IMG/VR virus record: IMGVR_UViG_3300004806_000067 | Location: 1 to 28,438 of that record | Strand: one strand, 5' to 3' | Length of the DNA stretch: 28,438 bases | Source of the DNA: a virus | Shown here: one piece after another, positions 6,969 to 16,300 of the stretch | Position numbering within the stretch: position 1 is the stretch's first letter | How the letters are laid out: each line of letters opens with the position of its first letter | Position numbers and translations under genes: made by a program | The notes under the pieces: generated by a model | Told to the model about the DNA's origin: nothing | What the model saw: the letters and a program-made list of their open reading frames with translations, nothing else | Database searches by the model: none

Positions 6969-8438
6969 TTAATTTAGGTTACCCTTAAGAGTACCTCCAC
7001 TATTATTTAGTGTGGTTGATGAAGATCCTTTGACTAAGTAAGAGCCTGCAGCTCCACCTGCCGCACCTCCAGCACCATTTGTTCGTCCTGTAGCGCCTGT
7101 ACCGGAATAATAAGTTGATCCACCATTAAAACCTTGAGCACCAGTACATCCTGTTCCTCCGATAGCACCAGTACATCCTGTAGATCCGGCAGCACCTACT
7201 GCGCCGCCAGCGCCTCCGTGTCCGCCTGTGCCTCCTGTTCCTCCCTTACCTCCTTTTCCAGCGTTAGTTCCTCCGGCACTACCGCAAGCACCGCCTGCAC
7301 CACCTGCGCCTGCTGTTCCAGCACCTGCAGATTGACCGTAACCAGCGCCTGCACCACCTGAACCTCCTGAACCACCACCTCCTCCAGCTCCTCCAGAGCC
7401 ACCTGTATAATAGTTGGTGTTAGTGGTGTAATTGTGAGTATAATATGTGTATGGGTCACATGAATAATAATCGTAGTGATAAGTAGTATAGTACGTGAAA
7501 TAATGTGGTGTATCACTTGTATGTTGAAGTTGACCTATGTGATAAAATGCAGTCAATCTACATCTCTCATAATTACAAACAGGGTAATAATTAGTTGACC
7601 CTACTTGTGAACCAACCATGTATGGACCACCGCAACCATTAAAACCGGCTCCAACACATCCTACATCATTACCACAATATACGTGTGCACGATTCCAATA
7701 TGCTGTTGTATAGTCAAACCCACAATATCCGGCACGTTCAACAAATGAGCAAGCGTAACCTGATACACAAAAAGCATAAACAAAACTATAAACTGGGGTA
7801 TAATAATCAATTCCGGTATATGGACCATTTGTTGTACAACCTACATGATGTTGCCGTGTATAACCGGTAAATGGACCACTAACAGTACCATTATCATAGG
7901 TGTAATAGTTGACTCCTTGACCACCTGTGCCACCCGTATCTCCTGTACCACCAGTACCACCATTACCGCCACCACCTCCACCACCTTCTATTGTTCCATA
8001 GTTGTTGATAGTTACTGATTGACTCGCATAGTTTGAAAGAATAGCAGTACCACCAATACCACCACCAGCAGTACCACCCCCACCTTCAATTATTCCATAA
8101 TTATTCAGAATAACACTTGAACCGACTGGAAATTGACCAATACTCAATGCTGGAGTAGCAGAACTGGTTCCACCTACTGTAGCAGTAGAATCAACTAATA
8201 CTTTGTATGTTGTTGGTGTGCTTGGAGAACCAAATACTGTTGAACTTAAAGTTAAATTTGTTTGTGTTGTACTGACATATGCGGCCGCATGAGCATTATT
8301 CATACAGACATTTGTGGAACCTACATTGGCTAATTTTTGAAATGTTGAACATCCAAAACTAAACGATGCACCAGCCGCTCTACCCAAAGCGGTATTAATA
8401 TCAGATACTGAAATTTGTCCTGTTATAGGTGTGGCCAT
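6969..8438 (-). CDS. Glycine-rich putative receptor-binding adhesin (gp38-like), 489 residues
   Basis: The N-terminus contains ISVSDINTALGRAAGASFSFG, a pattern I know from phage tail proteins that carry 'S..DINxELG' attachment segments. Residues 110-175 have paired 'LNNYGIIEGGGG' and 'INNYGTIEGGGG' motifs followed by GGxGG runs, and residues 345-465 are a second long Gly-rich block (GGTGGTGGHGGAGG). Such blocks in T-even gp38-type adhesins fold as packed polyglycine-II helices that display receptor-binding loops. Between the blocks sits an insert (176-344) with ten cysteines and very many tyrosines, probably the variable recognition surface. The C-terminal SSTTLNNSGGTLKGNLN resembles the closing strand of such proteins. 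The start codon directly abuts the stop of the preceding S74 fibre gene (8439), which suggests translational coupling and a shared fibre complex. Placement as an adhesin is inferred from architecture. Confidence 0.7.
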   Translation of the reverse strand: MATPITGQISVSDINTALGRAAGASFSFGCSTFQKLANVGSTNVCMNNAHAAAYVSTTQTNLTLSSTVFGSPSTPTTYKVLVDSTATVGGTSSATPALSIGQFPVGSSVILNNYGIIEGGGGTAGGGIGGTAILSNYASQSVTINNYGTIEGGGGGGGNGGTGGTGDTGGTGGQGVNYYTYDNGTVSGPFTGYTRQHHVGCTTNGPYTGIDYYTPVYSFVYAFCVSGYACSFVERAGYCGFDYTTAYWNRAHVYCGNDVGCVGAGFNGCGGPYMVGSQVGSTNYYPVCNYERCRLTAFYHIGQLQHTSDTPHYFTYYTTYHYDYYSCDPYTYYTHNYTTNTNYYTGGSGGAGGGGGSGGSGGAGAGYGQSAGAGTAGAGGAGGACGSAGGTNAGKGGKGGTGGTGGHGGAGGAVGAAGSTGCTGAIGGTGCTGAQGFNGGSTYYSGTGATGRTNGAGGAAGGAAGSYLVKGSSSTTLNNSGGTLKGNLN

Positions 8439-10934
8439 TTATTTTTTTAACTCATCAACTTCTTGTTTTAACTCTGCAATAGCTTGGAAAGCTAATGCAC
8501 ATAATTTTTCGTAATCAACTGCTAAAGAACCATCTGGTCGTTCTCTTACAGCTACTTCAAACCCTGCTTTAATAAGGTCTTGAGCAATAACACCAAAATC
8601 AGATTTTCTCATAAAATACTCATCTGGTGTATTTTGTTCTTTTAGATATTCATCTTTCCAATCGTATAATTTTCCACCAATTTCTGTGACCATATTTAGA
8701 GCGTTTGGTATTGGTCTAATATTTTCTTTAAACTTTTTATCAGAAGAATAATACGCAGTAATGTTGTTATATGAATATAAAGCACCACTTGATGGATTTA
8801 CAAATAAATAATCGGTTCCATATGCGGCATTACCTGATCCCCATAATATTTGATAATTGGAATTTGAGTGATTACCATAAGTAATAGCTCCCAGATAAGT
8901 GCCAGCTGCTTGGTATGCAGTAGTTGCTGTAAATGCAGCAGATCCTAATTGATTATATGTAGCAAATCCACCAGCTGCTCCTGCGGCATTACCTAAAGTA
9001 GTTGCAACACTTGTACCAAGTCCACTTGTTACTTGTGAAAGTGGAATTGCAATAGGCGCTGTTGTTGCACTTTGTACACGTCCAGCCGCATCAACCGTAA
9101 ATACAGGAACCGCAGTTGCAGAACCATAAGAACCTGAAGTCACACCAGAATTTGGATGACTGATTGTGAATGTATTTCCACTAGCTGTTATACTAACTAA
9201 TTGTGTATTACTGGAAATAATCTGTAGTGTTTGGTTTGTTAAGTTTACAGAACCTGTACCAGTACTTCCAGAAGTATTTAATGTAGAAGATACTGCATTT
9301 GTTGAAATTGCTTGAACACGTCCAGCTGCATCAACTGTGACTGTAGGTATAGCAGAAGCTGAACCATAAGTACCAGGAGTTACACCGGAAGTTTGTGGCG
9401 ATATTGTAAATGAATTTCCACTAGCTGTTATATTAACTAATTGTGTATTACTTGAAATAATTTGTAATGTTTGATTCAATAAAGAAACACTACCTGTACC
9501 CGTATTGGCTGATGTTGATAATGAAGAAGATACAGTATTATTAGCTATTGAAGTAACACGACCATAAACATCTACTGTTACGGTAGGAATTGTTGTTGTA
9601 TTACCGTATGATCCAGCAGTAACACCTGACGATGTTAAATTCAAATTAGGATATAATGTGTTTCCTGTAACAATTACTGGTGAGTTTACATTACTTGTTA
9701 CACTTACCACACCTAAATTGGCACGAGCAAATGAAGCATTTGCAACTATACTTATATTATTTGAAATATTATACAAATAATTAGCCATATTGGCTGTTGC
9801 AATTGATGTGGTACTAGTAGATATTAAATTATCTGTTAGATATTCGTTTGTTAAGATACGATAATAATTTGAATTATTAACATCTAATATATCCCAATAT
9901 GCTTGAGATTCATTCCAACGAATAGACGCATTTGCACCGGTTGAACCACGTCCTACAGCAATAACAGCATTGTTTTGAGCTACAGATGTGTTAGCAGAAA
10001 TGACAAAGGTGTTTGTATTGTATACCGTTGTACCATTCAATACAAAGTTACCATTAATAGCTAACTGTCCTAAAATTTGTGCATTACCGAATGTAGATGA
10101 TACTTGAGTATTTGATGCGGTAATTGCTGTGTTAACAGTCAACGCATTAATCGTAGATGTTCCTCTGATTGTTTCTGAGCCAACACTAAAATTGTTTGTA
10201 GTAATAGTTGTGTTTGCCTGTATAACATTGGCATATAAAGTATTTGGTGTAACTAGTGTTTGTCCTGTTAGAACTCCAACGTTAACCGTATTTGCTTGTA
10301 TGTTGTTTATTGTAGATGTACCAAGAACAGTTTCATTTCCTGATAGGTATTCATTAACAGCAGAAATATCATTACCAACACTTAAATAGTGACCGACTGT
10401 AGTATTTTGAGATACTATTGCACTATTTGATATTGTTGTAGTACCGGAAATGCTTACTGTATTTGATACTGTTGTTGCACCACCAATAGTTGTTGTACTG
10501 GCAACAGTTAAGGTGTTAGAAATATTTGTATTACCAGACACATTCAAATAACCACCGATTGTGGTGTTATTAGAAACCGCTAAACCTGTATTTGATCCTA
10601 AAGCCAATAAAAGGCCACCAATGTTTGCTTGGCCTGTATTAGTTAAACCTAAAACTGTATTTGTGAAGTATACTTGTGAATCTACACGTAAGTTGTTTTG
10701 AACATATGCAGAAGAACCTACACCAGCAACTTGAAAATATCCTTGAACAGTTGCATTACTTGTTTGTAACCCCAATGTTGAATCATTGAGATATAATGTA
10801 CCAGTAGATTTTATATAACCATTTGAAACAAAGTTATTATGGTCTATTACTAAACTATTAGTCGTAGTAACCCATTGGCCAAAAGTATTGGAATAACTTA
10901 TATTGGAAATTGTAACGGGAGTAAATGTAGCCAT
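8439..10934 (-). CDS. Tail fibre with C-terminal peptidase S74 intramolecular chaperone, 831 residues
   Basis: Residues 1 to about 370 are fibre shaft built from short beta motifs such as 'TTIGGYLNVSGNT' and 'STTTIGGATTVSN'. Residues about 440-650 hold two full and one partial 80-residue repeats containing GVT.G(T/S)YGSA.A.P..TVDAAGRV, a common phage fibre module. The last 101 residues are a peptidase S74 domain: SDKKFKENI with the candidate catalytic Ser731 and Lys736 (five residues apart, as in the Ser-Lys dyad of endosialidase chaperones), then LYDWKDEY, DFGVIAQDL, VDYEKL and a terminal coiled coil (AIAELKQEVDELKK). In this family the domain drives trimerisation and then cleaves itself off just before the serine. 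The gene starts at 10934 with AAAGG five nt before ATG. It is followed without a gap by the putative adhesin gene. Confidence 0.9.
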   Translation of the reverse strand: MATFTPVTISNISYSNTFGQWVTTTNSLVIDHNNFVSNGYIKSTGTLYLNDSTLGLQTSNATVQGYFQVAGVGSSAYVQNNLRVDSQVYFTNTVLGLTNTGQANIGGLLLALGSNTGLAVSNNTTIGGYLNVSGNTNISNTLTVASTTTIGGATTVSNTVSISGTTTISNSAIVSQNTTVGHYLSVGNDISAVNEYLSGNETVLGTSTINNIQANTVNVGVLTGQTLVTPNTLYANVIQANTTITTNNFSVGSETIRGTSTINALTVNTAITASNTQVSSTFGNAQILGQLAINGNFVLNGTTVYNTNTFVISANTSVAQNNAVIAVGRGSTGANASIRWNESQAYWDILDVNNSNYYRILTNEYLTDNLISTSTTSIATANMANYLYNISNNISIVANASFARANLGVVSVTSNVNSPVIVTGNTLYPNLNLTSSGVTAGSYGNTTTIPTVTVDVYGRVTSIANNTVSSSLSTSANTGTGSVSLLNQTLQIISSNTQLVNITASGNSFTISPQTSGVTPGTYGSASAIPTVTVDAAGRVQAISTNAVSSTLNTSGSTGTGSVNLTNQTLQIISSNTQLVSITASGNTFTISHPNSGVTSGSYGSATAVPVFTVDAAGRVQSATTAPIAIPLSQVTSGLGTSVATTLGNAAGAAGGFATYNQLGSAAFTATTAYQAAGTYLGAITYGNHSNSNYQILWGSGNAAYGTDYLFVNPSSGALYSYNNITAYYSSDKKFKENIRPIPNALNMVTEIGGKLYDWKDEYLKEQNTPDEYFMRKSDFGVIAQDLIKAGFEVAVRERPDGSLAVDYEKLCALAFQAIAELKQEVDELKK
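9061..9690 (-). repeat. 240-bp direct repeats in the S74 fibre gene
   Basis: Sequence around 9061-9300 and 9301-9540 lines up base for base at an offset of exactly 240 bp, for example the near-identical stretches beginning ctagctgtta at 9181 and 9421. A third, shorter and more diverged copy follows at about 9541-9690. Each unit encodes 80 residues with the order TGTGSV, NQTLQIISSNTQLV, ITASGN.FTIS, SGVT.G.YGSA, TVDAAGRVQ. This is intragenic duplication of a fibre-shaft module. Confidence 0.85.
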
Positions 10935-10935
10935 T

Positions 10936-11154
10936 TTAGCCTTTTTCTAATAGTTGCTTCATCATCTGTTTGATATCATTCATATCATCCTTGATTGAAT
11001 TAATTTCTGTTTTGACTCGGCTTAATTCTTCTTTTTGAGTATTAATCATCTTTACTTTAGACAAGTAATCATTTTTTTCTTTAATATCGGTATTTATGAG
11101 TGCCATAGAATCCGTATCTCTTACAAAATTTGTTCCGGTAACCTTAACTAACAT
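10936..11154 (-). CDS. Small coiled-coil virion-associated protein, 72 residues
   Basis: The N-terminal 22 residues (MLVKVTGTNFVRDTDSMALI) match, from memory, a short segment of the type 'V.GTNFVRD..S.ALINTD' seen in small genes beside baseplate and fibre genes of T4-like marine phages. From about residue 40 to 70 the protein is a textbook coiled coil: hydrophobic residues L44, V47, I51, I54, M58, I61, M65 and L68 alternate at 3-4 spacing. AGGAA lies 7 nt before the ATG, a good ribosome-binding site. It is 2 nt downstream of the 735-residue structural gene and 1 nt upstream of the S74 fibre gene, so the three are likely translated as a coupled set. It may form a trimeric clamp or adaptor between baseplate and fibre; that role is inferred. 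Confidence 0.75.
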   Translation of the reverse strand: MLVKVTGTNFVRDTDSMALINTDIKEKNDYLSKVKMINTQKEELSRVKTEINSIKDDMNDIKQMMKQLLEKG

Positions 11155-11156
11155 AT

Positions 11157-13364
11157 TTAAATTCCTGTTCCTGGTGGTAAAGCAATCGCACGGATGTCTG
11201 TTAAGAACGGTGGATTTGTTGAATCGGATGCAGCCAAAACAACTTTGATAGCAAATTGACTGAATGAGTTGAAACTCTGACCTAAACTGTTTGTGTAAGA
11301 AATATTATTATTTGCTTGACCACTACCAAATACGCCTGGTGCCACTTCATATTCAATAATATTTGACAATGATGTTGAATACAAACCAATGTTTGTTACT
11401 GGTGTCATTAATTGCCAGTTGCTAGATTCAAATGGTTGTGTGTCTGTTGGACTTAACAATTTGTAATATACTAATACTGTGGATCCTAGTGGTTGATATG
11501 CACCGTAGAATACTCTCAAGTCTCCAGATACACTAGACGGAGCCAATACAACTTTCTTAGTGAAGTATTTAGCTAAAGAATTACCACCAGATGCAGAAGT
11601 TTCACCTTGTACAATGATAGATGCATTGGCATTACCAGCTCTTGTTGTTGGGTCAGAGATAGTAATTGTTGGTGTCTTATAGTAACCAGAACCTCTTGTT
11701 GTCACATAAACAGAAGTTATGTTACCTGTTGCAACGTTTCTGGAGTATCCTAGAACCGCTTGAGTTCCGTTTGCAGAATCTGGAGCTGATATTGAAATTG
11801 TTGCAGATGTATTATATCCTGAACCTGGATTAGTAATTACGATTGTGTTATTACTAATACCCATATTGTTGATATTATATCGTACAGTAAACAATGATAC
11901 TGCATCATCAGAAATAATAGGACTTACGTTAGGATCAGTTGAACTTAATGTGGCATACAAAGAGAATTGATTTATAGCACCTCTATTCAAAACTCTTGGT
12001 CCTAAATTATCATTTAACCATACATTATCGGGTGTTGGTGTTCCATATTTTCCAGGATTAATTGAATATGTATTTGTCGGTGTATTACCATTAAATAAAG
12101 TACCTTGATAACTATAATTTAAACCAGTTGCTGTTGGTACAAAATCAGATGTTGTCACATTCAAAGCATCAATTCTTCTTTTTGGTGAATATGTGTTATG
12201 AAGGTTGTTTATAGAGTTTGCATCAATTCCATGATAGATATCATTGATACCTAGTTTTCTGTAAGGCAGATTTTTTGGTACACTAAAAGGTATCTGTGGT
12301 TTTTGTGTCGTATCAAAAACACAACGGTCAATCACAAACATCAAATCTTTAGTTTGGTCTGCTGTCCATGTAATTGAATTTTGAGATTCAAACAAAGCAC
12401 CAACATAAGGAGCTGCACCAATCTTTGTTGGTGAAGCTGGGTTGGCATCTGTAGGATTTGCTTTTGCTGTTGATGGTACAGCTATTTGATTTTGTTGTGC
12501 ATAATACACTTGATAATCAGATGAACTTGATTGTAACATAATAGCATACAATACTCCAGGACGAATATAGACTGGAGCCTGGAACATAAATTCGGTATAT
12601 GTTGCAGAATCTAAGTAATGTGGTGTAGTTGATGTTACAACTTGATTAGGATTCAACACAACTGTAGAATAATCCAACACTTGGCCGTTTGGATAACCAT
12701 TTAATGTCCCAATAATTGACAACTTGATTGGCACATTTGTAGTAGGCTTTGAATAGAAAAATAACTTAACAGAATTAATAAAAATACCGTTAGGATAATT
12801 TTGTGCTGAAATAATAAATGTTTGTGCTAAAGGATCAATATTTCCTTTGACCGCAGCCGGTATAATAGTAGATGTTACTGTTGAGTTTGTACCAACCAAT
12901 GAATTGTTTATTTGATTGGATTGTATGAATACTTGACCAGAAGAATCTACTGATGGAGCAAAATCATGTGATTGTGAATTTGATTGCAATCCAGAAGCAT
13001 AGAAAGTAGATTCAGCATATGTTGTTGCAGATGAAGGATCATTAAAGGTACTTCTGTTATCAACACGAAATATTCTTTGGCCTGTCTGAAAAACACCTGG
13101 CGGAACATTAAAGATACCAACAAAATTACCAGCCTCATCTGTTGACAATGAAGGTGGTGCAGTACCGTTTGTTATTGCTTGAGATATGTTTGTGGCAGTA
13201 CCGTTAATTGTGTATTGTGAAGCAATTGGTCCGTAGAAATCATTTGTACCTAAAGACAGATTTACTGTGTTTCCTGATGCCAAATAAGCAACCTTATTGA
13301 CAGCATCATAGCTGGCTATTGTTGCCTGATAGGTGTAATTTACTGAATATACTTGAGTTGTCAT
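11157..13364 (-). CDS. Outer baseplate structural protein, 735 residues ('DPLAQTF' type)
   Basis: Residues 175-290 contain NIDPLAQTF, NGIFINSVKLFFYSK and VYIRPGVLYAIMLQS. The C-terminal half contains AKYFTKKVVLA, GDLRVFYGAYQPLGSTVLVYYKLLS, FESSNWQLM and, near the end, FSQFAIKVVLAASDSTNPP with DIRAIALP. From memory this combination is typical of a large structural protein region that in T4-like marine phages lies next to, or fused behind, the DUF4815 domain; here it is a separate gene directly after DUF4815. A GSGY beta module with two repeats (residues about 505-590) interrupts the region between VRYNINN and the LAKYF strand. It probably belongs to the peripheral baseplate, in the position of T4 gp9-gp11, but I cannot assign a T4 equivalent. 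The start at 13364 has GGAACAATAA before it; the upstream 35-bp gap contains a late-promoter-like element. Confidence 0.75.
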   Translation of the reverse strand: MTTQVYSVNYTYQATIASYDAVNKVAYLASGNTVNLSLGTNDFYGPIASQYTINGTATNISQAITNGTAPPSLSTDEAGNFVGIFNVPPGVFQTGQRIFRVDNRSTFNDPSSATTYAESTFYASGLQSNSQSHDFAPSVDSSGQVFIQSNQINNSLVGTNSTVTSTIIPAAVKGNIDPLAQTFIISAQNYPNGIFINSVKLFFYSKPTTNVPIKLSIIGTLNGYPNGQVLDYSTVVLNPNQVVTSTTPHYLDSATYTEFMFQAPVYIRPGVLYAIMLQSSSSDYQVYYAQQNQIAVPSTAKANPTDANPASPTKIGAAPYVGALFESQNSITWTADQTKDLMFVIDRCVFDTTQKPQIPFSVPKNLPYRKLGINDIYHGIDANSINNLHNTYSPKRRIDALNVTTSDFVPTATGLNYSYQGTLFNGNTPTNTYSINPGKYGTPTPDNVWLNDNLGPRVLNRGAINQFSLYATLSSTDPNVSPIISDDAVSLFTVRYNINNMGISNNTIVITNPGSGYNTSATISISAPDSANGTQAVLGYSRNVATGNITSVYVTTRGSGYYKTPTITISDPTTRAGNANASIIVQGETSASGGNSLAKYFTKKVVLAPSSVSGDLRVFYGAYQPLGSTVLVYYKLLSPTDTQPFESSNWQLMTPVTNIGLYSTSLSNIIEYEVAPGVFGSGQANNNISYTNSLGQSFNSFSQFAIKVVLAASDSTNPPFLTDIRAIALPPGTGI

Positions 13365-13390
13365 TTATTGTTCCAATGAAATCTGTTTAA

Positions 13391-13398
13391 TATTTATT
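13391..13398 (-). promoter_or_regulatory. T4-type late promoter-like element (AATAAATA)
   Basis: AATAAATA on the minus strand is a 7/8 match to the T4 late consensus TATAAATA and fits the looser NATAAATA form. It sits in the 35-bp gap after the DUF4815 gene and 26 nt before the ATG at 13364, leaving room for a short leader with a ribosome-binding site (GGAA). In T4-like phages such elements are read by the sliding-clamp-activated polymerase with the late sigma-like factor. The window is AT-rich and the same octamer type also occurs inside genes, so chance is possible. Confidence 0.45.
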
Positions 13399-13399
13399 A

Positions 13400-16300
13400 T
13401 CAACTAGGACCATCACCGCCACCACCGCCACCATCACCGCTGTCATTTGGTTGAGGTGCAGCCGGTATCACAGGATATGATGGTTGTGCCGGTGGTTGTG
13501 CAGCTACAATAGATGGTACCGCAGGAATTACTTGGGTAATGTATTGATTTGTGATATTATACACGATTGGTGGTGGTGGCACAATTGCTGGTGGAGGCGG
13601 AGGCGGTACATATGTACTCGCAATTGTCTGTTGGTAGACATAACGAGATGTTATATTGATTACTGAACCAGCATAATAATTTGATACTGAAGATGCATCA
13701 GCACCCAACTGTATCGCTGTTACACCAGTAAAGTATGAACCACCGCCTGGCATTTGTATCTCACTACCAGCATTTGTATATGATAGACTTGGTGGATTAA
13801 CTGTTGTGAACACCAAATTACCAGCACTATCTCGGATAGTCAAAGCAAAACCACCAGAACCTGTACCACCAGTTGTAGTACCTGACCAACTGATTGTATG
13901 ATAACCAGTTGTCAATGCAGCAGCTGTCGTATAGGACGATGTTGTAGCATAACCAGTCACACTTAATACTTGAGATCCATCCAAACTAATGGCTGTTGTT
14001 CCATCAGAAGATGCTGTGAATGTGTAATAATCAGAATTTGTAATGTTCAGTTGGAATGAAGCACTAAACGGTTGTGAATAAGATGCATCACCCCAAACAC
14101 CATATTGATTTAAGAAAGAACAATATGCTGAATTTGTTTGTACTGAAATTAAATTACCTGAGTAACTTGTTCCTTGTGTTGTAACATATGTACCACCGAC
14201 ACCTTTGATTGTGCCGGAATTTTTGATACTAATGATTGCACTTGAAGAAACTGTACCAGAGGCTGTAGCAGTACCATAAACATAGTTACCGTTTTGGTCA
14301 AAATTACCATTCTGTAGTGTTATTGTACCAGGCAAAGTTAAGTTGTTTGGTAGTTTAAGGTTCTTGGCAATGTATAATCTAACAGCACCAGTACCATACA
14401 CATAAGTAGAAACTACACGACCAACTGGATAGAATGTGCCTGTGTTGCTGACATAGTAACCTACAACATCATCTTCAGCAAATGTTCCTGAAACACTTTG
14501 TAACTCAATAGTGTTTGGAGATATCATGTATCTGTCAACGTTTGTTCCATCAAACCATGTCTTAACTGGTGTGTTGAAAGCTAATCCTTTAGATTTAACA
14601 ATAATTTGTTGAGGTCTAATATAAGGTAATATAGCTGAATTCGTTAAGAATCCATTATTTGTACTATATGAAGATGGTACAGAAGATTGACCAGATGCAG
14701 TTGTTATCGTAGTTGATTGACTTTGATAATTTTGTGTACCTGTTGTTGTACTTGTAAGTGTTGGTGCAGGTGAATTTAGTGCAGCTGCATTGTTGTTCAA
14801 TACTGTACCAGGAATAGCTTGCCAATCTGTTGAATTACCTGCTGTCACACCATTAGTTTGCTGATATATCTGCATTGTTGGATCTGTAACAAGTACAGGA
14901 GCCGCAATTTGACTATCAACCCAATTGTCAACTGGTGGATTCAGTTGTTGGTAACCTTCTAATAATGTTACTGAGAATGGATTTACCGATACTGTGCTAC
15001 TTGCTAATGGTTGTACAATCGTATTTGCTTTTGTAAACGGCAAAGTAAATATATTCGTTTGTGTACCATTGATACTAGATATTTGGTAAGTATTTGTGCC
15101 TGTTGATGTACCAAGAGAATTCAATGCAACAGGATTTTGCAATTGGAAGTTATTGACCGTAGCCAATGGACCTAATTGTTTCTTACGAATATTGATATTC
15201 GCCATGTAATCAGGATTTTGTGTATCTACAGTTGCAAAAGAGGAGAAGTCATCAACCAAAATACCATAATTTGGACGTGTGATATTATTCACATCAGGAA
15301 TCTGCGCTGAAGCCGCTGTAGACTCTAATAAACTTAATGATGTATAATATTCTAAATTATTAACACGATTCTCTAGGTCAGTAATATCACTCTTGACCCA
15401 ACGTTTGTGTATAACTTTATTAACGGATAAGTTTGTAGTTAATCCTACATTTCCTTCACCTGGAACATATGCAGTATATGGATCTAATGATAGATTTGCA
15501 ATGACTAAAGAACCATCAGGCTCTGTAGGTAATATAGGTGATACTGCTGGTGAACCTTGAATGATTTGGAAGGTATTGTCTTTAGTTAATACCAATTTAT
15601 CTTTTCTAGCAAGATAATATGAATAGTCTGATACATAACTACTCAAATTAGTTGGAATTAAAGTACCTTGAGTATTATCTGTTAAGTTATAATCCCATAC
15701 ATATGACGTTTGGCCATTTTGTCGTGTTGGTCTAAAGTCAATACAATCTCTTAGGTTATATGTTGTGCCATGTGTAGAAATAAACACAGGAATCTGAGCA
15801 TAACTTTCTGGATATGAAGACTTTGGTGACAAGTATGACATCACACTAAAATAACCATCGCCACCTGAATGTGAATAGTAATCAAATATAACCAAAATGT
15901 TACCTGTTGGTAATGGTGCACCTGGTAATAAAGTTATACCTGCATGGTCATAGAAATTATCTTTTTGGCCATTATCAAATTTAAAGTTATTTGTAATGTC
16001 GTAAGTTGCTGAGGATAATATTCCTGAAACGGCTGATGGTGCTAAAGCTTTATTCTTTGTATCAACAATCTTTTTAATCTTCTTAACATCAGAGACATAC
16101 AAAGACATTCTAGATGAACTAATACCAGCATTAGTGATATATGCTTGACCACTACCTGTTCCTGGAGTTGATGGTGCATATAGAGATACGTTTGTGCCAG
16201 AAACACTTGTAAATGATGCAGCCACATTACCCGTATCACCTGTCACCAAGTTCTTAATCTTCAATACTTGGCCAGAATCGGAAATATTATCACCACTTGA

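Noticed and set aside
7134-7361. Plus-strand Ser/Cys-rich frame opposite the adhesin
   Set aside because: It is the reverse reading of the Gly-rich block; the Ser/Cys/Thr bias follows from that.
8690-8700. CTAAATA- and CATAAATA-type late-promoter matches inside genes (also near 7000, 18590 and 21756)
   Set aside because: These short AT-rich strings are expected by chance inside coding sequence; they also limit trust in the intergenic ones.
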